Shown piece after piece: positions 27,493 to 34,921 of a stretch of 64,000 nucleotides of DNA. Under the pieces are notes generated by a model. It made no database searches. It saw nothing but the letters and a program-made list of their open reading frames with translations, and was not told where the DNA came from. Source of the stretch: Bermanella sp034112345 (GTDB lineage: Bacteria > Pseudomonadota > Gammaproteobacteria > Pseudomonadales > Oceanobacteraceae). The position numbers and the translations under genes were made by a program. Within the stretch, counting starts at the first letter, position 1; each line of letters starts with the position of its first letter. The stretch covers positions 1 through 64,000 of the forward strand of contig JAWUVN010000009.1 of NCBI GenBank assembly GCA_034112345.1, written 5' to 3'.

Positions 27493-27526
27493 AAAAGGGG
27501 ACTGGCTTGCACCAATCCCCTTTTTT
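27493..27526 (+). terminator. Rho-independent terminator of the mks operon
   Basis: Left arm AAAAGGGGACTGG and right arm CCAATCCCCTTTT pair with one mismatch around a 6-base loop, followed by TTTTTT. It lies 25 bases after the mksB stop. Confidence 0.88.
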
Positions 27527-27561
27527 GGGTTTAACCTAACGGAAAATTATGGCCTGCGAGG

Positions 27562-27582
27562 CCTTGTTGAGGCTCAAGCAAG
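27562..27582. other. Small hairpin in the gap after mksB
   Basis: CCTTG...CAAGG arms extended by TTGAG/CTCAA form an imperfect hairpin in the otherwise featureless 255-base gap between mksB and the small leftward gene. No T-tract, no recognised RNA family. Confidence 0.3.
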
Positions 27583-27673
27583 GTTAAGAACGGATACGCA
27601 TCAAGAGTTCATTGCGTACAGCTGCGTTATTCGTTATCCACACCTGCTTTATAATCAAGGAAGTATCAGGCAT

Positions 27674-27700
27674 AAAAAAAGACGATCAAAGATCGCCTTT
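27674..27700 (-). terminator. Terminator of the small leftward gene
   Basis: On the minus strand, AAAGGCGATC and GATCGTCTTT pair (one wobble) around a TTT loop and are followed by a run of T. It begins 24 bases after the stop of the 44-codon gene at 27724. Confidence 0.78.
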
Positions 27701-27723
27701 ATATGTGCGCCGCTATTTTAAAT

Positions 27724-27858
27724 TTAGCGTCTGCGACGTATTTGCTTACGAGGCATTGGATGCTGCTCTTCCGTTTTAATTCGGATAGCTTCTAACTTTT
27801 GTGGTTCTGTTAGTTGCTGTAAAAACACTCGAACCGATTCTAACCATGACTGCAACAT
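27724..27858 (-). CDS. Small basic protein of 44 residues, unknown function
   Basis: A short open frame with convincing expression signals: GGGAG lies about 7 bases before its ATG, and a hairpin with a T-run follows the stop. The product has an amphipathic helical N-terminal part (MLQSWLESVRVFLQQL), a short middle (TEPQKLEAIRIKTEEQ) and a very basic tail ending RKQIRRRR. There is no signal peptide or membrane segment. The arginine-rich tail suggests binding to nucleic acid, ribosome or membrane phosphates, but this is a guess. A TATACT box about 20 bases upstream of the GGGAG could be its -10. I recognise no family. Confidence 0.62.
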   Translation of the reverse strand: MLQSWLESVRVFLQQLTEPQKLEAIRIKTEEQHPMPRKQIRRRR

Positions 27859-28035
27859 ATTTAACTCCCATTGCTATATAACTTTAGTATAGCCATTTAA
27901 TGGGGGCTTTTCCTAGTATTGCAATGAAAAAAGACCGTACATATCAACATGATGACCAGTTTGAATGAAGTTTTTCTTTATTTTCAATAGGTTAGCCCAT
28001 AAACACACTTTAAGTGATCTTATGGGGATTTGTAT

Positions 28036-29544
28036 TTATTCAGTGATGCTTAACATGTATTTAGCCGCCGCCAAGCGGGTTTCAGGGTCTAGGTAGTTTT
28101 GCGGGGGCATCTCTGGGTAGTCTTCACGGTTTTTAGTTGGGCTGTTAATGAAGTCTGCAATCCCTTGGGGGTTGTCCATGTATAAAGCTTGAATGATTTG
28201 TACTGGCGGGCCGATTAAACGACCTGTGTAGCTGTGGCAACCGGCACAGATGCCTAGGTAGGCCACTTCGCCACGCTCTTCTCCTGTGATGGTGCGTGCT
28301 GGCACAGGTTCATCTAATAAATAGGTTTCGATGTTGTCGGTATTGGTGAAGTCACAGTCTTTCCAATCTTTTAAACCGATGGAGGTATAGCGGTGGCGGT
28401 TGATAATACAGCTGCCTTTACTTTCGCCAACACGAATAATATCGGGTTTGCCTTGTTTAAATTCTGTCAGTAATAATGCTTTGGCTTCTGGCAACGTGTC
28501 GTATCCATTATTACGCATAACGTTATTCAAAATTTTCACGCCGTCAGGGTTTGGGTCGGACAGAGGGTCTATGGTAACACCGGGTGCGTTGGCATGGTCG
28601 GTAATTAAAATGGCCGCGGTTTTATTATCGACAATTAAATTATCTTCAATCACAACATCGTCAGCCGCCATAATTAAAATGCCTGTACCAGATGGAATCC
28701 CTCCAACCATTGAGCCAGGGGCACCAAAGTTTTTATGATTGTTTGCTTGAATGAAATTATTTCGAATGATGACGTCGTATGTGGTTTTAATAGGTAGGCC
28801 CGGTGTTACAAACGCCAAGATGCCTCCAGTATTGTTATAGGCAAAATTATTTTCCACTATGGCGTGACGAGAGTTTTCAATTTCGATACCTGCCACACTG
28901 TCATAAACAACATTATGCGCAACATGAATGTTGTCACTCATGCCAATGTAAATGGCAGCATCTTCAATTCCTGAAACAATATTATGTTCAACAATACCGT
29001 TTTTTCCAAGCTGAGGAAAAATTCCATAAACACCACTGTCAGCAATAATGTTATTACGAATTTCAAAGTTATTTCCCGCTTGGCCCATGATGGCATTGCC
29101 TTTGTAATTGGCAATTTCTAAATTTTCCACAACAAAATTATTGCCCGAATATAAAATGGCATCGTTTAATATTTTTTTACCATCCAGTCGTGCCCGCTGC
29201 CCTTCTTTAATAACACCAATGATTCGGATGTCATCTTTGTCGATGTAAACCGTTTCATGATAATCGCCAGGCATTATTTGTATAGTGTCACCAGGCTGGG
29301 CTTTTTTTACTGCACTCATAATGCTTTCTCCGTCATTCACCACAAGGGTGTTATTGCTGAGTGATGTGCCCTGAGGGGAAGCGTTTGCATCTTGATCCTT
29401 TGATGCGTCATAGCCATCGAAATATTGCTTTCCTGCTGAGCTATCGGTAATAACGGGGAGTGCATCATTACTGTTGCCCATGTACAAGCCAATACCAAAT
29501 GCACTGACTATGAGAATCAAAGATAAGGGTTTTCCTATGTTCAT
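28036..29544 (-). CDS. Exported parallel beta-helix protein fused to a C-terminal cytochrome c domain
   Basis: A 502-residue protein with an N-terminal hydrophobic segment (about 6-22) as signal or anchor. A right-handed parallel beta-helix follows (about 65-370), with many PbH1-like turns such as NNFEIRNNIIADSG and DDVVIEDNLIVDN. The C-terminal domain has one c-type haem site, C433-x-x-C436-H437 (ICAGCH), with Met479 (EMPPQ) as likely sixth ligand. The beta-helix part resembles the TIGR03805-type proteins that occur beside exported partners of unknown role. ATG 29544 has GAGGA upstream and overlaps the end of the preceding gene by a few bases of spacing at most. Fusion of a beta-helix to a haem domain suggests electron transfer linked to a polymer or surface substrate. 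Confidence 0.82.
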   Translation of the reverse strand: MNIGKPLSLILIVSAFGIGLYMGNSNDALPVITDSSAGKQYFDGYDASKDQDANASPQGTSLSNNTLVVNDGESIMSAVKKAQPGDTIQIMPGDYHETVYIDKDDIRIIGVIKEGQRARLDGKKILNDAILYSGNNFVVENLEIANYKGNAIMGQAGNNFEIRNNIIADSGVYGIFPQLGKNGIVEHNIVSGIEDAAIYIGMSDNIHVAHNVVYDSVAGIEIENSRHAIVENNFAYNNTGGILAFVTPGLPIKTTYDVIIRNNFIQANNHKNFGAPGSMVGGIPSGTGILIMAADDVVIEDNLIVDNKTAAILITDHANAPGVTIDPLSDPNPDGVKILNNVMRNNGYDTLPEAKALLLTEFKQGKPDIIRVGESKGSCIINRHRYTSIGLKDWKDCDFTNTDNIETYLLDEPVPARTITGEERGEVAYLGICAGCHSYTGRLIGPPVQIIQALYMDNPQGIADFINSPTKNREDYPEMPPQNYLDPETRLAAAKYMLSITE

Positions 29545-29545
29545 T

Positions 29546-30736
29546 TTATTGTCCTCTATTGGGTGTGTTTTTATTCTTTTCGTCAACGGTGGTAAGTCCC
29601 GAAGGTACGTACTTTGGGATTTTTGGGGTTAAACTTTCATCTGTTAAGGTGGCTAAAAAATCCACTAAACGTTGAATTTCTATGTCGCGTAAATTGGGCT
29701 CTGATATGTGCCAATGCAATAGTAGTTCTTCACCTTCTGGTACCGAATTACCGCGACCATCGTTATAAAATTTAATGGCGTCGGTTAAATTTTCATAGCG
29801 CCCCGAGTGCATGTAGGGTGCGGTTTTCACTATATTTCGTAACGTGGGGACTTTGAAACCGCCCCGTAATTTTTTTTCTTTGTAGGTGGATTCAGCACCA
29901 ATGTCTCTGGGCATACCTTCAGGTTCTGGTGTGCCTATGACCGCAACTTGATTGTTGGTAAATAACGGAGGCTGGTGACATTCCGCACAACGGGCCACAA
30001 AGGATCGAAAAATATTAAGCCCTTCGATTTCATTGTCACTAAGTGCTTGGTGGTAGCCGTGAGCATATTGGTCGTATCGACTGTTTAATGAAATTAAGCT
30101 GGATTGAAATGCGGTTAATGCTTGGTAAACCTGATTTAAGTTAAATGATTTTTCTTGTGGAAAAGCGTGGGTGAACATTTTCATGTATTGGACATTACGG
30201 CTCAAAGTATTTTTTAAATTTTCAGGGGTGTTGCCCATTTCCATTGGATTGAATAACGGTCCTTGAGCTTGTTCTTCTAAGCTGGAGGCGCGAGCATCCC
30301 AAAAAAAAGCATCAATAAACGCAAGGTTCCAAAGGGTTGGTGCACTGCGGCTACCTTTTTCACCAGTAATGCCAATGCTGCGATCCAAATCATCACTGAA
30401 CCCTTTGCTAGGCTGGTGGCAACTGGCACAAGATTGAGAGTGGTCTTTTGAAAGAACTGGGTCAAAAAATAAATAGCGTCCTAAATCAATTTGTTGAGGG
30501 GTAAAGCCATCCCTATGAGGCGGTAGAGAAGTTTGTGTGCCTCCTAATCCTCGGTTTTGAACCGAGTTATAAAATTGATACTGGGTGACCAAACGACAGC
30601 GATTATTTTCGTCCAGTTTAAAGCTGGGAGGGCAGTGTTCTCTCAAGGTATATTGAGAGGGTGTATCGCTACCAGCAACCGTGCAAGAAATGACAAGTAA
30701 AAATGAGGCGATTATAGCCGGGGCGTGAATCACCAT
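29546..30736 (-). CDS. Di-haem cytochrome c peroxidase/MauG-family lipoprotein
   Basis: A 396-residue exported protein. A lipobox-like LVISC places the modified cysteine at residue 18. Two haem c sites are present: C103-x-x-C106-H107 (CASCHQP) and C250-x-x-C253-H254 (CAECHQP). Family text includes APTLWNLAF, FFWDAR at 144-149, GPLFNPMEMG and TAPYMHSGRYENL near 305-317. Such proteins reduce H2O2 or, in the MauG branch, oxidise protein or small substrates; the two cannot be separated here. It starts 1 base after the upstream cytochrome gene and stops 1 base before the start of the beta-helix gene, a tight three-gene operon. Confidence 0.86.
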   Translation of the reverse strand: MVIHAPAIIASFLLVISCTVAGSDTPSQYTLREHCPPSFKLDENNRCRLVTQYQFYNSVQNRGLGGTQTSLPPHRDGFTPQQIDLGRYLFFDPVLSKDHSQSCASCHQPSKGFSDDLDRSIGITGEKGSRSAPTLWNLAFIDAFFWDARASSLEEQAQGPLFNPMEMGNTPENLKNTLSRNVQYMKMFTHAFPQEKSFNLNQVYQALTAFQSSLISLNSRYDQYAHGYHQALSDNEIEGLNIFRSFVARCAECHQPPLFTNNQVAVIGTPEPEGMPRDIGAESTYKEKKLRGGFKVPTLRNIVKTAPYMHSGRYENLTDAIKFYNDGRGNSVPEGEELLLHWHISEPNLRDIEIQRLVDFLATLTDESLTPKIPKYVPSGLTTVDEKNKNTPNRGQ

Positions 30737-30737
30737 A

Positions 30738-31373
30738 CTATTGGCTTTGCTGTGTTAGATATTCAATGATTTTAGGTAACTCTTGCTCTGGTGTGACCTT
30801 GCTCATCATGGCCATTTGTCGGCCTAGCTTGTCTTTGGTGTGAGTACCACGAATACCTTGGCGAAAGTGGCTGATCTGTAGTTCTAAATACTGCGCAGAT
30901 AAATGATTAAGTTTAGGGGCTTTCAAAGCGAGATTACCCATGCCGTTACGTCCATGACATGCACCGCAACGAGCTTGGTAATATCCACCGCCTTTTTTGA
31001 TGTTCGCTTTATTGGCAGTTTGATTCGATGGCTGTTTGGCACCAGTAAGTTTTTCAATGTAAGTGCTTACTATTGCAATATCCTGCTTAGAGAGCGTGCT
31101 TACGATGACTTGCATTTGTTTACCGTGAACGTCTTTTTTATGGCTACCCCTAATGCCTGTTTTAAAGTTCAAAAGCTGTTGTTTTGTATACCAAGCAAAC
31201 TGACCTGCCAAAGGAGGCGCATTAAGAACGGTGTTGCCTTCACCATTGCTGCCATGGCATTGAGTGCAAGAGGCAAATAATTGAGCATCTTGTTGAGATC
31301 GAGCTGAGCAGCTTAATAGGATAAAAGAGATTAAAGCGATAAAACGCAGGTGTATAAATTTCACAGCCTTCAC
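30738..31373 (-). CDS. Di-haem cytochrome c4-like protein
   Basis: A 211-residue exported protein with a signal sequence and a possible lipobox LLSC (Cys22). Two cytochrome c class I domains follow: C36-x-x-C39-H40 (CTQCHG) and C136-x-x-C139-H140 (CGACHG), each followed by a GKQM or GRQM methionine ligand. Each half repeats the pattern GIRGxHxKDxxGxQM, showing internal duplication. It likely passes electrons to or from the peroxidase-like protein encoded next. The start is taken as GTG 31373; a second GTG at 31364 is possible, and neither ribosome-binding site is strong. Confidence 0.84.
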   Translation of the reverse strand: MKAVKFIHLRFIALISFILLSCSARSQQDAQLFASCTQCHGSNGEGNTVLNAPPLAGQFAWYTKQQLLNFKTGIRGSHKKDVHGKQMQVIVSTLSKQDIAIVSTYIEKLTGAKQPSNQTANKANIKKGGGYYQARCGACHGRNGMGNLALKAPKLNHLSAQYLELQISHFRQGIRGTHTKDKLGRQMAMMSKVTPEQELPKIIEYLTQQSQ

Positions 31374-31521
31374 TCAGTCATAACTTAAGGGTGGGTAAGC
31401 ATAGAAAAATGAAGGGATTAGCACCAATCAATTCCTAAAATTGAGTGTTCAATAAGTGAAAAACCTAGGTGTTTGGCGGAATTGGTGGTCTTTAAGGGGA
31501 TGACTAGGAAGTAAGGGTCAT

Positions 31522-31560
31522 AAAAAAACGCGCACTTAATACAAGTTAAGGGCGCGTTTT
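31522..31560 (-). terminator. Terminator of the SuhB-like gene
   Basis: Arms AAAACGCGC and GCGCGTTTT, extended inward by TTAA pairing, are followed on the minus strand by TTTTTTT. It lies 26 bases after the stop at 31586. The T-run on the other strand is shorter. Confidence 0.82.
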
Positions 31561-31585
31561 ATATATCAGAGCGGGTTCTATTTAA

Positions 31586-32368
31586 TTAGATCGACGCTTT
31601 AATGACTGATTTTAATAGCTTAGGGTTCGATGCAATGATATCGCCTTCAGCGCTGTAGTCTGCACCACCAGTAAAGTCAGTTAGTAATGCACCAGCTTCT
31701 TTAGCAATTAAGGCACCGGCTTTAAGAGATGTATGGTCAACGTTGCTCAACCATACTGCATCTAATTGGCCTGCCGCTAGGTGAGCAAGGCTTAGAGCGT
31801 CATCGCCAAGAGCGCGGATGTTGCGGGTTTCGCAGCTTAATTTGTTTAAGCGTTCACGAATGCGGTCGTTGCGTTCGTTCTGGGCTAGGCCAGGAAATTT
31901 AATGGCTAATAATGATTCGTTTAGCTTTGATTTGATGCCTGTACGCATACGACGGCCGCTTAGTTCAGCGCCACGTCCACGGCTAGAAGTGAATTCTTGG
32001 CCATTGGCAGGATTCATAATAATCGCGTGCTCTGTTTTACCTGCAATTTCGCAAGTTAAAACGATGCTGTACAAGGGTAAGCGGTTACGGAAGTTTTCTT
32101 CGCCTTCTAATGGATTGATACTCCAAACAGTTCCAGAAGGCTTTTCAGGATCTTGGCGACCTGTTTCACGACCAGCAAAGCTGTCGTCAGTAAAGTGCTT
32201 ACGCATTTTGAAGATAACTTGTTTTTCAGTGCCAATGGCACAGTCAGCAATGAATTTGCTGATCTCTTGCTCAGTAGCACGCTCAAAATCAAAGCGATCT
32301 ACTGCGTGTACGAGTTCTTCTCCGGCTTCCCGCAGTACGCGCAGGGCTAAATTTACCATGGGTTGCAT
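31586..32368 (-). CDS. suhB: SuhB-like inositol monophosphatase homologue, predicted catalytically dead
   Basis: A 260-residue member of the inositol monophosphatase family, starting MQPMVNLALR like SuhB of Pseudomonas, and divergent from trmJ as suhB is there. The fold is kept (SSRGRGAELSGRR around 128-140, LAAGQLDAVW, EAGALLTDFTGG around 224-235). The catalytic metal ligands are not: the DPLDGTTNF motif reads NPLEGEENF (Asn85, Glu88), the GEE motif reads RETG, and the late WD motif reads HTS (Ser214 in place of Asp). Phosphatase activity is therefore unlikely. E. coli SuhB also works in rRNA transcription antitermination, a role that does not need catalysis; that role is inferred here. Confidence 0.85.
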   Translation of the reverse strand: MQPMVNLALRVLREAGEELVHAVDRFDFERATEQEISKFIADCAIGTEKQVIFKMRKHFTDDSFAGRETGRQDPEKPSGTVWSINPLEGEENFRNRLPLYSIVLTCEIAGKTEHAIIMNPANGQEFTSSRGRGAELSGRRMRTGIKSKLNESLLAIKFPGLAQNERNDRIRERLNKLSCETRNIRALGDDALSLAHLAAGQLDAVWLSNVDHTSLKAGALIAKEAGALLTDFTGGADYSAEGDIIASNPKLLKSVIKASI

Positions 32369-32471
32369 AGGATAAAACACTCAGTAATTTGAAGGGGCGC
32401 GTATTCTAGCAAAAACTTTTCGAGACTCGAAGCAAAACTAGGTACACTTAGGGTAATTTCTTATTGTTTTT

Positions 32472-33242
32472 ATGAATATGCTGCAAAATATACGAATTAT
32501 CCTAATAAATACCAGTCACCCTGGCAATATTGGCAGCGCTGCTCGCGCCATGAAAACTATGGGGTTGAGCGATCTAGTGCTTGTTGACCCTGTGGCATTT
32601 ACTCCTGGGGAGGCAAATGTGCATGCGGATGCCATGGCCAGCGGTGCGGAAGACATTGCACATGGAGCGCGTGTGGTCGCCACATTGGCCGAAGCTGTCG
32701 AAGATGTCGCCGTAGTAATGGGTGCCAGCGCCCGTTCAAGGCACCTACCTTGGCCTTTGATGCACCCTAGGCAGGCGGCAGGTAAAGCGTTAGAGGTTCT
32801 GCCATCAGGCCAAAAAGTGGCCCTTGTATTTGGTCGAGAGCGCACAGGATTAAGTAATGAAGAGTTGGCACAGTGTCAGGTGCACATTCATATACCAACG
32901 AATGAAGCCTATTCATCCCTCAACGTGGCCAGTGCCGTTCAGGTATTGAGTTATGAGATGCGCATGGCGATCCTTGCGCACCAAGGTGTGCTTGAGGCTG
33001 ATTATTCTGGTCAATGGGGTGTGGAATGGGATAATGAGTTGGCTAATCAGGGTGAAATAAATGGCTTTATCCAGCATTTGGAACAAACCCTGATTGAAAT
33101 TGATTTTCTAGACCCCACTAACCCTAAGCAGTTAATGCCAAGGTTGCGTCGATTCTATCAGCGAGCGATGCCAGATAAGATCGAGATTAATATCCTACGA
33201 GGGATTTTAAATAAGATCACTCGTAGTCGTAAGCAGGACTAG
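32472..33242 (+). CDS. trmJ: tRNA (cytidine/uridine-2'-O-)-methyltransferase TrmJ
   Basis: A 256-residue SPOUT-class methyltransferase that methylates the 2'-OH of nucleotide 32 in tRNA. The trefoil-knot motifs are clear: NTSHPGNIGSAARAMKTMG near the N terminus, VALVFGRERTGLSNEEL around 118-134, and IPTNEAYSSLNVASAVQVL. A C-terminal helical extension follows. ATGs at 32472 and 32478 are both possible; the ribosome-binding site is weak. A diverged copy of its 3' end occurs just downstream. Confidence 0.94.
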   Translation: MNMLQNIRIILINTSHPGNIGSAARAMKTMGLSDLVLVDPVAFTPGEANVHADAMASGAEDIAHGARVVATLAEAVEDVAVVMGASARSRHLPWPLMHPRQAAGKALEVLPSGQKVALVFGRERTGLSNEELAQCQVHIHIPTNEAYSSLNVASAVQVLSYEMRMAILAHQGVLEADYSGQWGVEWDNELANQGEINGFIQHLEQTLIEIDFLDPTNPKQLMPRLRRFYQRAMPDKIEINILRGILNKITRSRKQD

Positions 33243-33247
33243 GGGCT

Positions 33248-33306
33248 ACTTTTAGACCCGATACTTAGGGCCTAAACAGTTAATGCAAAGGTTACGTCGA
33301 TTCTTT
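33248..33306 (+). repeat. Decayed duplicate of the trmJ 3' end
   Basis: This stretch resembles the trmJ coding sequence at about 33108-33160. The core CAGTTAATGC is shared exactly, followed by AAGGTT(A/G)CGTCGATTCT in both. Several substitutions and small indels separate them. It carries no open frame and appears to be a remnant of a local tandem duplication. Confidence 0.72.
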
Positions 33307-33399
33307 TAATCGGCCATATCAATAAGGCAGCGCATTAAGCCTAGGTGCGAAGGTACCTTAATTAATGCATCACTAAATGCATAAAGCATAGGAATAACA

Positions 33400-34176
33400 G
33401 TGTTCAAAACCATTCGTGCTGACATTCGTTGCGTGTTCGATCGAGATCCCGCAGCGCGAAATACCTTTGAGGTGCTAACCACGTATCCAGGGCTTCATGC
33501 CTTGCTACATCATCGTGTGGCCCATTGGTGTTGGACTCATGGCTTGAAATACCTTGCTCGTCTTATTAGCTTCTTAAGTCGTTGGTTTACTGGTATCGAA
33601 ATTCACCCAGGTGCAACTATTGGATCTGGCTTCTTTATCGATCATGGTATGGGCGTGGTGATTGGTGAAACCGCTGAAATAGGCAATAACGTGACGCTGT
33701 ATCATGGAGTGACTCTTGGTGGGACATCGTGGAATAAAGGTAAGCGTCACCCTACATTAAGAGACGGAGTGGTCATTGGTGCGGGCGCTAAGGTATTGGG
33801 TCCAATAGAAATTGGTGAAAACGGTCGTGTGGGCAGTAATGCGGTTGTGACTAAGCCTGTACCTGCGGGCGCCACTGCGGTGGGTATTCCGGGTCGAATT
33901 ATAGTGAAGAATAAAGAAGAAACTGAAGAGCAAGGCCGCCGCCGCAAGGCCATAGCTGATAAAATTGGATTTGATGCATACGGCATGACCGATGAAATGC
34001 CAGACCCCATTGCTCGCTCAATTCATAACTTACTGGATCACATGCATGCCGTAGATGCGAAAATAGAGCGGATGAGTAGTGCATTAGGCGAACTTGGCCA
34101 TAAAGAGTGTACGGGCGCGTTGCCTGAGCTTAAATCTCAGCTGGATGACTTAGATCAATCGGGTATAAGCAAATAA
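33400..34176 (+). CDS. cysE: Serine O-acetyltransferase
   Basis: Makes O-acetylserine for cysteine synthesis. The 258 residues match the CysE family: an N-terminal helical domain, then a left-handed hexapeptide beta-helix with IDHGMGVVIGETAEIGNNVTLYHGVTLGG (about 85-113, read in parts), holding the catalytic His and Asp pair. The C-terminal tail (about 190-258) is longer and more charged than in E. coli CysE. The start is a GTG with GGAA upstream. Placed before iscR, it supplies cysteine, the sulfur source of the following cluster; the trmJ-cysE-iscR order is common. Confidence 0.93.
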   Translation: MFKTIRADIRCVFDRDPAARNTFEVLTTYPGLHALLHHRVAHWCWTHGLKYLARLISFLSRWFTGIEIHPGATIGSGFFIDHGMGVVIGETAEIGNNVTLYHGVTLGGTSWNKGKRHPTLRDGVVIGAGAKVLGPIEIGENGRVGSNAVVTKPVPAGATAVGIPGRIIVKNKEETEEQGRRRKAIADKIGFDAYGMTDEMPDPIARSIHNLLDHMHAVDAKIERMSSALGELGHKECTGALPELKSQLDDLDQSGISK

Positions 34177-34210
34177 ATTTAGGATTGCGTCTATACATAC
34201 TGTATACCCC

Positions 34211-34236
34211 AAAAAACCCAGCTAATGCTGGGTTTT
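34211..34236 (+). terminator. Terminator of cysE
   Basis: Perfect 11-12-base stem AAAAAACCCAGC / GCTGGGTTTTTT with a TAAT loop and T-run, 34 bases after the cysE stop. It separates cysE from the iscR operon. Confidence 0.92.
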
Positions 34237-34341
34237 TTGCTTTATTGATGTGGATATTTTAAGCAAAGAATGGGGTGTTCTGGTAAAATTCGGCCCGATA
34301 TTGTGGGTGTATATCAATACCCTTGTAGATTACTCAAGTAA

Positions 34342-34374
34342 ATAGTTGACTGTTTTGGTCGGGTTTACGATAAT
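34342..34374 (+). promoter_or_regulatory. iscR promoter with an IscR type-1 operator
   Basis: TTGACT (34346-34351) and GATAAT (34369-34374) with 17-base spacing form a sigma-70 promoter 37 bases before iscR. A 25-base window at 34342-34366 matches my recollection of the E. coli IscR type-1 consensus at 23 of 25 positions, with half-sites ATAGTTGACT and TGGTCGGGT. It covers the -35 element and the spacer, fitting autorepression by [2Fe-2S]-IscR. Confidence 0.8.
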
Positions 34375-34411
34375 TTGCGTATTCTAATCTGTACAAACGA
34401 GGGGTACAGCC

Positions 34412-34903
34412 ATGAGATTGACCACAAAAGGCCGCTATGCGGTGACTGCGATGCTGGATTTAGCGATACATGGTTTACAGAAACCAGTTAGCTTAAACGA
34501 TATATCGGGCAGGCAAGGCATCAGCCTTTCATACCTAGAGCAGCTATTTGCTAAGCTACGCCGTAATGAATTGGTAAGTTCGGTACGCGGTCCAGGCGGA
34601 GGCTATCGTTTGTCTCGAGATGGGAAACAAATCAGCATTGCTCAAGTAGTGGATGCGGTTAATGAATCTATGGATGCCACACGCTGCCAGGGTAAGGGAG
34701 ATTGCCAAGATGGTGATCAATGCCTGACCCATAACCTTTGGATTGATTTAAGTGATCAGATTCATGCCTTTTTAAGTGGCATTACCATTGGCGACTTGAT
34801 TGAGAAAAAAGAAATTCGAGATGTTGCGCTGCGCCAAGATGAGCGAGCGCAACAACTTAACGACCTTGATGCTAATGATCTAATTTCATTAACATCAGCC
34901 TAA
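34412..34903 (+). CDS. iscR: IscR, Fe-S cluster-sensing Rrf2 transcription factor
   Basis: A 163-residue Rrf2-family regulator with an N-terminal winged helix (RLTTKGRYAVTAMLDLA; SSVRGPGGGYRLSR). Cluster ligands sit at the E. coli positions: Cys92, Cys98, Cys104 and His107 in the stretch RCQGKGDCQDGDQCLTHN. With a [2Fe-2S] cluster IscR represses its own operon; without it, it activates suf-type operons at type-2 sites in enterobacteria. Here it heads a mixed isc/suf operon and an operator overlaps its promoter. The iscS start follows the stop by 18 bases. Confidence 0.95.
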   Translation: MRLTTKGRYAVTAMLDLAIHGLQKPVSLNDISGRQGISLSYLEQLFAKLRRNELVSSVRGPGGGYRLSRDGKQISIAQVVDAVNESMDATRCQGKGDCQDGDQCLTHNLWIDLSDQIHAFLSGITIGDLIEKKEIRDVALRQDERAQQLNDLDANDLISLTSA

Positions 34904-34921
34904 AACGTAAGAGCATTATTT

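Noticed and set aside
31818..32375. Open frame of 185 codons opposite the SuhB-like gene
   Set aside because: Composition typical of an antisense shadow, no family match, no ribosome-binding site; the opposite frame has clear SuhB homology and synteny.
32516..32845. Open frame of 109 codons opposite trmJ
   Set aside because: Fully inside a conserved methyltransferase gene and low-complexity in content; a shadow frame.
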